Shown: one piece after another, positions 55,688 to 64,000 of the stretch
Layout: every line of letters begins with the position of its first letter
Position numbering within the stretch: position 1 is the stretch's first letter
Source of the DNA: Pelobates cultripes
Taxonomy: Eukaryota > Chordata > Amphibia > Anura > Pelobatidae
Length of the DNA: 64,000 nucleotides
Assembly (NCBI GenBank): GCA_933207985.1
Contig: OW240912.1
Coordinates: forward strand, 105,001,334 to 105,065,333
Direction: 5' to 3'
Translations under genes and position numbers: made by a program
The notes under the pieces: generated by a model
What the model was told of the DNA's origin: nothing
The model's database searches: none
The model's input: only the letters and a program-made list of their open reading frames with translations

Positions 55688-55730
55688 GTCTCTGAGGAAG
55701 TGGGGCTGACACCCACGAAACGCGTAAGAC
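55688..55730 (+). ncRNA. Hammerhead-ribozyme-like motif in the Penelope element
   Basis: Order as in a type I hammerhead: stem I GTCT (55688-55691), CTGAGGA matching the CUGANGA core (55692-55698), one extra A (55699), stem II GTGGG/CCCAC (55700-55704 and 55712-55716) with a 7-nt loop, GAAA (55717-55720), a minimal CGCG stem III, TA in the UH cleavage position (55725-55726), and stem I AGAC (55727-55730). Penelope-like elements of many animals are known to carry minimal hammerheads. The extra A between core and stem II departs from the consensus, so self-cleavage is doubtful. The motif lies on the sense strand downstream of the gene. Confidence 0.65.
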
Positions 55731-56348
55731 AAGCCGACAGTGTGAGAGGACACAGGATACGGAGAACAGCCAGCTGTCAGCAGCCAGAACAGCTCCTTTC
55801 CCCATCGATCGCGGGACTGACGGACTGCCGGTATCAGACTATCACAGTGAGGTTTGGCACGCACGCCAACCTCGCAGCAGCCGGCAAGTACAGATACTGA
55901 AATCCTGCTACATAGTATCCACTGTAATCCTCATCGGTTACAGTGGTTATCAGGACACAAGTTTAATATCTATGCTGACAACTGACTTGTAGATCGTTCC
56001 TGGTCCCCATTTCTGTATTTTTTGCACAATTGTACTTTTTAACTCATTAATTTTAATACAATTTTTCATCCATCTATTTTTTAATATTAATAAATATACA
56101 TTTTTTATTATATATATATTTTTCAGTGGTTTTTTGGAATTTTTTAACTTACTTGCATTCACCTGTTTCTATATATAGAGATAAAGATAATTCTATATCT
56201 CTGTGATACAAGTTATATATTGCCTATTTGCACCATTTAGTGTGCTACCTTATGATTTTGAGATATATCCATTATAATATTTTGTGTGTATTCTCAACCC
56301 CGTGCAGATCACATTTTTGCTGTTGTGAATCTGTAACTATCAAGTTGC

Positions 56349-56656
56349 TTTATATTTAAGCAGAGTATCTTGGTGTGTATCAGACAAAATCTGCCTTTAG
56401 CAGATTTAAAGGTATACACACCATACATATTTTTTTCCGTCAATACTGGTTATCCTAGAAACGGATACAACTATTATATTGTCAACCAAGCCATATTATA
56501 GTGAACTAGCTCCTGAACTCACTACCTTGAAGGTATTACTGTCTCTTATTCCTTTGGACAGGTTTGGGTGTATCCCTGTCCTGGTTCAGTATTGAGCTAT
56601 CCACTCTGAGTCGGACTCCCTCATCCCTGTGTGTTGCACTAGGCAGACCAGATTTT
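56349..56656 (+). repeat. 3' end of the Penelope element (source of the inverted copy)
   Basis: 56349-56547 is repeated in inverse at 53148-53346. The last 109 bp, ending caggcagaccagatttt-like at 56656, are unique to this end. Confidence 0.85.
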
Positions 56657-56672
56657 ACTAAACGTCAGTGCT

Positions 56673-56826
56673 GCCTACTGTGCAGCACTGCCACAGGAAG
56701 CACTTCCAGTGGCCACTTGGAGGTGTCCCTAGGGGGCAATGTAAATGGCCTGAAGTAAATGATTATACTCACCAGAACAACTACATTAAAGCTGTAGTTG
56801 TTCTGCTGACTATAGTGTCCCTTTAA
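56673..56826. mobile_element. T2-like MITE, right part (split by the Penelope element)
   Basis: It continues from the 16-bp duplication through gcagcactgccacaggaag and gctgtagttgttctg. It ends ACTATAGTGTCCCTTTAA at 56826. Confidence 0.8.
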
Positions 56827-57689
56827 AGGAACTGGCCATTTATTGTTTCTAACAATTTAGTAGATGTACCCCCAATGGAAAATATTTGCATGCAATTCTT
56901 GTTGAATGTTTTCTTTGTGGATGTATGAAATCTGATTGCAATAGCTGCAGATCTAGATTGATTTACCCTGCTTTGGGACACTTCCCAAAGCAGGGCAATG
57001 TAGGTGCTGGTTCTAGTTCTTGTTCAAAACACAGACTTGCAATATGTAGTTCTTCTGTAAAAGCAGACGTGTGCATTGAGCATCTGCCCATTACAAAAAA
57101 AAAACACACACACACTACATTAACCTAGACATTCACTGACAGTATGCACACTCTCTGATACACATTGACTTGAGTCCTTCACATACAAGAATATTGCACA
57201 AACTACCCCCATATTAGGCTTCTCCCTCTTCCATAAACTTCACCTCTCTCCCTCTACCAAACCTCTTTTTTTCTCTCCCACACTCCTAGAAAGGTCTATC
57301 CTTCTAACCCCACTTGTACATTTTTCTATCTTATTCCACCTCCTGTCCCTTTGTTCTTATCATGCTGTGCCTGCTGTCTGTCCCTGCCTTCACAGCAGAC
57401 TTCTCCCTGCTTCCCACACTGTGCTTGTTCTGTGTGAGGAGGGGGCGGGGCTATGATGTCACATCCGTCCCTCTCACACAGAACACTGAGTACAGGGAGT
57501 GGAAGTGCTGCTCGGTCATGCAGTAAGTTTAGTTAAATTCTGTGGGCAGGCTGGGAAGATCTGATCTCCCCAGCCAGCCCATGAAAGCTGCAGACATTGA
57601 ATTGTGTCAGCTGCCAGGGTGCTCCTGTTGCCATGGCGCCCTGTGCAACCGCACAGCTCGCACACCCCTAAGGCCGGCCCTGGGTTGAC
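56827..57689. other. Intergenic, repeat-edge DNA, no gene recognised
   Basis: Includes a C/T-rich stretch (57220-57420) and ctaaggccggccctgg near 57668, an unidentified repeat edge mirrored at 52889. Confidence 0.4.
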
Positions 57690-57893
57690 ATCAATCTGCA
57701 CTTCCTGACACTCCGTTTCAGAAGCCGAATACCACTGAGCGACCTGGAGATCTGGAGCTGGTGGAAGCCTTTGGGGTTAAACCATTTGAGAGCAGTTTAA
57801 CCCCTTAAAGGAAAGAGAGCACCCAGGGGCTTCCTGGCATCATAGCATTTTCATTTAGTTTAAGTTGTTATGGTGACCAGAATGTTCCTTTAA
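57690..57893. mobile_element. Right end of a T2-like MITE
   Basis: Ends ATGGTGACCAGAATGTTCCTTTAA at 57893, matching the family terminus TGGTCACC...TTAA in inverse. The left limit is uncertain. Confidence 0.45.
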
Positions 57894-57898
57894 TTTGC

Positions 57899-58050
57899 TT
57901 AAAGGGACACTATAGTGTCAGGAATACAAACATGTATTCCTGACACCATAGTTGTGAAAATGCTATTCACCCTGGCTTTATGTGACTATGCCCCTTCCCT
58001 TTCATGACACTGTCAAAAACCAAGCATGGATGTCATTACAGTTATGCCCC
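57899..58050. mobile_element. Left end of a T2-like MITE with internal hairpin
   Basis: Starts TTAAAGGGACACTATAGTG. A perfect 14-bp inverted repeat (gtgtcaggaataca at 57915-57928, tgtattcctgacac at 57933-57946) follows. The right limit is not identified. Confidence 0.55.
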
Positions 58051-58104
58051 CCGCGGAAAAATCCCTGCAGACGCCCATGTCTGGGCCTCCGGGACCCATC
58101 TCCA

Positions 58105-58340
58105 AATCGTACCCACAGGAATACACACACAAACACATGCACTGATATAAAAGGACACAGATACACACACAAAGATACACACATATAGGCGTACATACTG
58201 ACACACATATACTGAGACATACACACATATAAAGACACACGGACATACATAGTGACACACCAGCACATGCTAACATACACACACACATACATACTGACAT
58301 ACATTCATACAGACAGGCATACAGACATACATACATAAAC
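58105..58340. repeat. CA-rich minisatellite
   Basis: Loose units of acacacatata, gacacac and gacatacata. The frames here are rich in Tyr/Val/Cys only because of the repeat. Confidence 0.75.
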
Positions 58341-59578
58341 ACATAACACCTCATCAGCGTGCGGACCCTGGTGCAGCTGCACTGGCGGCATGTCCACCGC
58401 TACACGGGGGGCCCTGGTGGCCAGGGCCGCCGGGCCTGTGACAACTGTCATAATTGTCACCCCCTGATGGTGGCCCTGCTAAGACGCACCAACAATATGG
58501 AGCACCTAGAAAAGCAGGACAGAGGGAATTTGGCCCAAAACAGAGACCGCTCTTTTTAATTATAGATACTTGGGAGGTAGGCATATATACCAGAGCTACA
58601 TTAATGAGAATTGCGGAGGTGGTATTGATTTGAGATATTAAAAGAATAAATGCATGTCTTTTCAAATCACAAATGTAAGACAGTAAAAAAGAAGCAAATG
58701 GAAGCTGTTTAAACTATTTTTAATGATATTTTGTCGTGGTGTAAATATAGCTGCTCTCTATTTTGAAATGTTACCAGATGTTCTGCATTAAGCTGTGTCA
58801 TGTTGTGCAGTGCATAGCTTGTAGCCTTGAAAAGACTAGACACAACAGTGATAGGGGAGGGGTGATGCCAGGAGAATGGAACAGCATATCTCGTAGCGGA
58901 CTTGTTGGTACAATGTGTACAAAGATGTTAAAAATATTTGATCCTGTAGCGAAAATTAAAAAGATGGGAGCTATTTCTGGTTCATTCGTTTTTTTTTTAA
59001 CTCATCAAAATCAGTAATATTTATATGAGGCTGTGAAAACCTCAAGCCCTGCAGCTGCTCTGGACTATAACTCCCATGATATTAAACTATCCAGAAGGCG
59101 TGATGATCATCGTGGGGTATGAAGTCATCAGATAAATACTGCCAGATGTTGCCTTTTTCCGATAAACAAAATGCTGAAAGGATATGGGCACAGTGACACA
59201 TCTGCATTTCAGATCTATTGAGAATTTTTTTTTTTAAATCATTCATTGTTGCTATAATAACATGGAAACTGTCTTTTGTTATAGTTTTTGTATGCTGAAA
59301 CAAAAAAGTAACTGCTAATAGGTACATCAGCAGTAAAGTACCTTTGAGAAACTTAACCTCTTTTTGCATATTGGTAATGGTTTCAAATTAGGTTTATTGC
59401 TTTTCTCAAAGTAGTGATCTGAATATGAAATCCCTCTCTCTCTCTCTCTCTCAAAAGTGAAAAAAATTGATTTATTGTTAAAACATTAAAACCAGAAAAT
59501 GTTTACATTTTTTTTTATTTTTTAATTTACGTTTCGACCCTGTCAGGTCTATTTCAAGATATATATACTGGTTATATA
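58341..59578. other. Intergenic, repeat fragments, no gene recognised
   Basis: Contains ggcggcatg and cagggccgccgggcc repeat-edge words near 58385-58435. A hAT-MITE-like ctataactcccatgat fragment lies near 59066, and a CT microsatellite at about 59433-59452. Confidence 0.4.
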
Positions 59579-59580
59579 TA

Positions 59581-61059
59581 AACAGTTGTAATCAAAATTA
59601 AGCCCCTTTGAAATCAGATTTATTGTAAAAAATTACAGACTTTCAGATGTTAAAAACAATTGAAATAGCTCAACACAACAAATAATTCAAGTAATTTTCC
59701 AAAATTTTCAACTGAAAATGCAACTTATAATGACTTTTCCAGTATCAAAATTATATAAGAATCCCTCACAACAGCACAAATATGCAAAACAGGTATTGCC
59801 TCAAACACACCTGATGCAACAAATCAAACATTTCAATAGTTGCACCGGGTATGCTTGAGCTGTAACACTTGAAATTCCTGAACTGGCTAGGGGTTTGTTG
59901 AGTGTCACATTTGACTGAATGTTGGAAATATAGCCAAGTTGAAAAAATGGTCCACAAAGGTAAGAGAAGAGATCATCACTCTTCACATAAAGATAGCAAA
60001 TGCACTGAATGTTCTTAGAGACACTGTTGTAAGCATAGTTTGCAAGTTCAAAGTTGAAGGACCAGATTTCTGAGAAGGATAGGTTGTGAAAAACGCTCAA
60101 ATGACTGCAAAAGACCTGCAGCAAGACTTGTTGGCAACAGGCACTGAATTTCAATGAGCACAGAAAGGCACGTACTAAACACAGAAGGCTTCCATTGCAG
60201 AACTAGTAGATGTACACCACCACTGACCCAAAAGCACATGGAAAGTCACAGAAGTATTGGTATTCTGTTCTGTGGAGCAATGAAATAAAACTGGAAATTT
60301 TTGGCCCAATTGATCAGCGGTATGTCTGGAGGTAGAAAAATGAAGCATGTGCTGAAAAGAACACTCTGCCTACAGTTAAGCATGGTGTTAGCTCAGTGAT
60401 GCTCTGGGGCTGTTTTCTATCCTCTGGCATTGGAAACCTGCAGCGTGTGGAAGGCAAGATGGATTCACTGAAGTATCAGGAAATCCTAGAAAAATAGCAT
60501 CATACCATCTGTGAGGAAGCTGAAGCTTAGGCATAATTGGACTTTCCAACAAGACAATGATTTCAAGCATACCTCAAATTCCTACAAGGCTTTGTTGCAG
60601 AATAATTCCTGCAAAATTCTACAGTGGCTATTACAGTCACCTGACTTGAACTCCACAGAAAATCTCTGGTGGGATTTGAAGAAGGCGGTTGCAGCATGCA
60701 AACCCAAGAATATTACTGAACCATTGCACATGAGCAATGGGCTAAGATTCCTGAGAAACACTGCCAGAAGTTGGTGTCTGTCTATGCATCTCATTTGCAG
60801 CAGGTCATAACAGAAAAAGGGGGCTCTACTAAGTACTAAAGATGCTTGCCATGAAGGGGTTGAATAATTTTAAGACTGGAAAAGTCATTATTAGTTTCAT
60901 TTTCAATAAAGTTTGGGAAAAACGCTTGAAGCTTTCTTTGTGTTGAGCTATATCAGTTGTTTTTGTTTGATTTGTTCATTGCAAACAGCTGAAAGTCTGC
61001 AACTTTTGACAATAAATCTGATTTTCAATGGAGGTTGAATAATTTTGATTACAACTGTG
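59581..61059 (+). mobile_element. Tc1-like DNA transposon, 1479 bp, degraded
   Basis: It is flanked by TA at 59579-59580 and 61060-61061. The left end AACAGTTGTAATCAAAATTA pairs with the right end, which reads CACAGTTGTAATCAAAATTA in reverse complement. The terminal similarity continues for about 80 bp, including aatcagatttattgt and gactttcag. It belongs to a different Tc1 family from 27334-28891. Confidence 0.88.
59945..60840 (+). pseudogene. Tc1-family transposase, heavily mutated
   Basis: The N-terminal DNA-binding region is only traceable as KREEIITLHIK and VVSIVCKFKVEG near 59955-60065. Many stops follow. The best piece, 60511-60810, carries HNWTFQQDNDFKHTS with the second catalytic Asp, and SPDLNSTENLWWDLKKAV with the catalytic Glu, spaced as in DD34E Tc1 proteins. 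No functional protein can result. Decay is clearly greater than in the Tc1 copy at 27334. Confidence 0.82.
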
Positions 61060-61137
61060 TACTATGAACTGTGTTATTTCTGGTACTCATGATGTAATAG
61101 CAGTAGATGCTCTTACCTGTGATGTCATAGGTTAGGT

Positions 61138-61272
61138 CAGGGGTATGCAACCTTCAGCACACAAGATGTTGTGGACAACATCTCCCATAATGCTCCTACA
61201 GCTATAATGCTGGCAAAGCATCGGAGAGATGTAGTGCACACCATCTGCAGTGCCAAAGGCTGCATACCCTTG
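61138..61272. mobile_element. hAT-like MITE, 135 bp, perfect 8-bp target duplication
   Basis: CAGGGGTATGCAACC to GGCTGCATACCCTTG, with ggttaggt on both sides (61130-61137 and 61273-61280). The interior is nearly palindromic around ctataatgctggcaaagc. Confidence 0.9.
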
Positions 61273-61280
61273 GGTTAGGT

Positions 61281-61905
61281 TGTATTATAAAGTTTAACAA
61301 TTCTCTTACTTATAAAAAATAAAATAAAAAAAAAAGCTCCTCATTCCACATCTTTCCTGATGTTCCTATTTCATTGGATTGCATTGCAATGGTTTTTTTA
61401 GAGCACAACCAAAGTCAATAAATTTTTTGGTTAGTCTGTATTGCAGACTCTAGACTTGAAAGATCACTTATTAAAAGTAAGCTTAAAACATCACAAACAT
61501 TGAAAAAGAGTAACTTTTTTCAAGTGGATGTAATATTTTGATGATTTTATTTTTTATGATTCTACATGGTTATTAATGTTATAAGTATTATGTTTAACAG
61601 ACTGTTTATTGGAAGCTGGGCTCGTGAGTGCTTATTTGTGATCCTCCCCACCAGCAATCAGAATGATATTTCTAAAGATATTACTATTTCCATCATATCA
61701 TATAATTTACTATAATTTTTTTTTTTTTTTTAAATATGATGAAAATATTTAAAAAAAACAACACTTTTTTTAACTTTGACCCCCAAATCTATTACGGATC
61801 TACAACCACCATAAAACACCCATGATTTTGTCCTGGGTTTAGAAATACCCATTTTTTTATTGCAAGTTATAGGGCTATAAGTACAAGTAGGACATTGCTG
61901 TTTCA
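61281..61905. other. A/T-rich intergenic DNA, no gene
   Basis: Contains A and T homopolymers (near 61320-61335 and 61718-61731), with no coding signal. Confidence 0.45.
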
Positions 61906-61913
61906 AAATATAT

Positions 61914-63188
61914 TATGGATGCACAGTAATTTCAGCCGCCAAAATTTTCGGCTGAAAATGGGCCTATCCCATTTCGGCACAGAGACTCTTCCAAAGAGAG
62001 CCGAAAGAGTGGGAGGGGCTTCTGCCTCGTCACATGACTTTAGCACCAGATCCAGAGCTGCTTTGGTGTGAGCCTGCGGGGTTGAAGGCTGTGCAGAGAG
62101 TCCGGTCAGGAGAATCCAGTGTCTGTTTCACCAGCCAGCACCATGCCAGTGGAACAGCTCAACACCGGCAGCGGTGAGCGGAACCGGAAAATCTCCGGCT
62201 GCTATGGACTCTACTTCCCATGGTGCTCAGTCACAGATCACTTCTTTGGTTGGCTGAGCATGAAGGGTAGAGTAGTCTTTTAAAGATTTGCTAGGAATGG
62301 CAGTACTCTATAGCAGCCAGCTCCCCATTCAGACTTCTAAGGGGCCCCATGTGATCCCATGGCTGCAAGGAGAATGTGTGTAATTAGTTCTGGCCTGGGA
62401 GGCATTTTACTCCATTGTCTAATATTGTGTATTTAGAACAGGAATGGCCATTCTCTGACAACCATATTCATTAAGGGAGAACATATTGTATTTACCATGG
62501 TAACAGTCTGGGGGTTCGGTAAAAAAAAAAAATGATTCTGAGGCAAACGTCTAAAGATGAAAAATCAGCATCAGGGACATGAATTTAAATTACATAGTGA
62601 TGGCTCCATTTTCTAAACTCTGCCCTGGAATTGCTTTTCCACAACTCACAGTGTCCATAGAACATTCTGCCTCAGAATATTAGTAACATGGTGTGAAGTT
62701 CTATGATAGAATGTTCAACATGTGTGCCTGTTGAATGCACCTGTAGAGACAGAGCATGTGCCATGCATATTGAATGAGAAATGCATTTTGTTTAATGACT
62801 TGTGGAAGGGCAGTAATAACACATGCCTGTTGCATTATCTAATAGATTTTCCTGCAGTGTGCATAAAACGTGTCTATTGAGGGAGTTTTGTATTTAATTG
62901 TAATGTAACATTACATACAGTTTGACATGTGCTCTTATTGCAATCAAATGGGTCTTACTTTATACCCTTTTTGCTAAACTCATACGTATATTATTACTGT
63001 GTGTTATCTTTTTATTTTGTTATAAAATAATTCATTAAAAAGTCTAATATTAATAAAATTATAGAAAAAAAACTATTTTAAAATAATTTGGGGAAAATAG
63101 TTATTTTTAGTTTCGGTTTCGTTTTTTCGGCCAAGGGCATCCTGAAGTTTTGGTTTCAGCCCCAAATTTTCATTTTGGTGCATCCCTA
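61914..63188. mobile_element. hAT-like non-autonomous element, 1275 bp, 8-bp target duplication
   Basis: The left end TATGGATGCAC and the right end GTGCATCCCTA are inverted repeats. Near-terminal ttcagccgccaaaattttcg and cggccaagggcatcc-type blocks are partly mirrored. The octamer aaatatat flanks both sides (61906-61913 and 63189-63196); the flank is A/T-rich, so chance agreement is easier here than usual. No transposase frame is present. Confidence 0.75.
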
Positions 63189-63289
63189 AAATATATATTT
63201 TTAGAATTTATCTATAATGACATTGTAACACTGTTATCTGTCATAAATCTCTGAATCACACCTCACATGTACATATTTTTTTTTAAGTA

Positions 63290-63935
63290 GACAACCCAGA
63301 GTATTCAATATGGGGTATGTCCAGTCTTTTTTAGTAGCCACTTAGTCACAAACACTGGCCAAAGTTAGCATTTATATTTGTTTTGTTTGTTAAAAAAGCA
63401 AAAAACAATTATGAGCGCTAACTTTGGCCAGTGTTTGTGACTAAGTGGCTGCTAAAAAAGACTGAACATACCCCATTTGCAATACCTTTTGCAAATGGTA
63501 TGTCATCATGTGGGTAATTCTCATTCCTGGGCTACGATATGCTCTCAAAGGCAACACAACCAATCTGGCAAATTTAAATGTGAAAAAATGGAAAATTAAG
63601 CCTTACATTTGACCCTCTAATTTTTAAAAACACGATAAAACCTGTACAGGGGGGGTACTGTTATATTTGTGTTCAGCGAAGTCTCCCGAGTATTAGTGTT
63701 TCAAAACAGTAATACATATCACAACAATATCATCAGTGAAAGTGCCATTTGTGTGTGAAAAATGCAAAAAAAGTAACTTTCACTGATAATGTTTTACTGT
63801 TTTGAAAAACTCATATTTGTGTTTTAGCGAAGTCTCCCGAGTATAACAATACCCCTCATGTACAGGATTTATGTGTTTTTTTTTTTTAAAGTTACAGGGT
63901 CAATATAGGGCTATGAACCAGAGTGAGCTTAGTAC
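63290..63935. mobile_element. Palindrome-module repeat, copy 3
   Basis: Two hairpin modules lie in succession. The first pairs cacttagtcacaaacactgg (near 63338) with ccagtgtttgtgactaagtg (near 63429). The second pairs gtgttcagcgaagtctcccg (near 63670) and its neighbours with the region near 63820. Between them sits the ctcattcctgggctac module. It has the same orientation as 33925, opposite to 21373. It probably extends beyond the window. Confidence 0.65.
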
Positions 63936-64000
63936 AATCTGAATGTAACGTCCAGACTCTACTAATCAAGTGAGTGGAGCGCTAAAGGTATAAAGGAAAC

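Larger units (their letters stand above)
53148..56656 (+). mobile_element. Penelope-like retroelement with inverted 5' end and 16-bp target duplication
   Basis: The duplication actaaacgtcagtgct at 53132-53147 and 56657-56672 defines the insertion exactly, and the MITE reads through across it. The first 199 bp (53148-53346) are the exact reverse complement of 56349-56547, part of the element's own 3' end. The element is therefore 5'-truncated, with an inverted piece of its 3' end at the 5' junction. It encodes reverse transcriptase plus GIY-YIG endonuclease, then an A/T-rich 3' region with a hammerhead-like motif at 55688-55730. No difference was found between the inverted arms, suggesting a recent insertion. 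Confidence 0.9.

Noticed and set aside
58002..58354. Cys/Val/Tyr-rich minus-strand frames
   Set aside because: Translation of the CA-rich minisatellite.
1..64000. Search for tRNA or rRNA genes and a host gene with exons
   Set aside because: No cloverleaf with A and B boxes, no rRNA-like sequence and no chain of exon-like frames with splice signals could be supported by reading alone.

Overview
The window looks like vertebrate nuclear DNA, most likely from an anuran amphibian. No tRNA, rRNA or recognisable single-copy host gene is visible. Every protein-like reading frame that I recognise belongs to a transposable element. Three things point to a frog: many TTAA-flanked elements starting TTAAAGG(A/G)(A/C), which resemble the T2/Kolobok-type MITEs described in Xenopus; 80-bp TTAACCCC...GGGGTTAA palindromes; and the mix of L1, CR1/L2, Tc1/mariner, hAT, chromovirus and Penelope-like elements. 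The species is not determined. Two 100-N runs (6439-6538 and 22787-22886) are assembly gaps.

Layout, first half. An L1 3' fragment (1-1080) is followed by small MITEs. A foldback-type element of about 4.7 kb (3221-7932) has arms ending in about 130-bp satellite arrays in opposite orientation. A quiet A/T-rich stretch follows, with a perfect 38-bp-arm palindrome (10453-10530) and hAT MITEs. A G-rich minisatellite (15.1-17.5 kb) is split by a solo LTR. Next come a composite GT-rich repeat (17.77-18.8 kb), a MITE (20055-20405), a palindrome-module repeat (21373-22560), a CR1/L2 LINE remnant (about 26.2-26.93 kb, minus strand) and a dead Tc1 element (27334-28891). LTR remnants, minisatellites and the VNTR-bearing palindrome-module repeat (33.9-36.18 kb) fill the space up to an L1 3' end on the minus strand (36.27-37.19 kb).

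Layout, second half. A nearly complete chromodomain-bearing Ty3/gypsy element (chromovirus, sushi-like) lies at 37624-43163. It has a 5-bp target duplication, two LTRs about 98% identical, an intact gag, a textbook -1 frameshift signal, and a pol broken by a small deletion, a 1-nt frameshift and a stop codon. Three related LTR-like elements cluster at 47.1-50.3 kb. VNTR and purine-rich minisatellites follow at 51.3-52.6 kb. A young Penelope-like element (53148-56656) is inserted in a T2-type MITE with a 16-bp target duplication. It carries reverse transcriptase plus GIY-YIG endonuclease, a 5' end made of its own inverted 3' end, and a hammerhead-ribozyme-like motif. The window closes with a second dead Tc1 element (59581-61059), two hAT non-autonomous elements with perfect 8-bp target duplications (61138-61272 and 61914-63188), and a third copy of the palindrome-module family.

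How the parts relate. This is layered insertion rather than a pathway. The Penelope element is younger than the MITE it split, and the solo LTR is younger than the minisatellite it split. The most notable signals are the Penelope structure with its ribozyme-like motif, the satellite-bearing foldback element and the chromovirus recoding signal.
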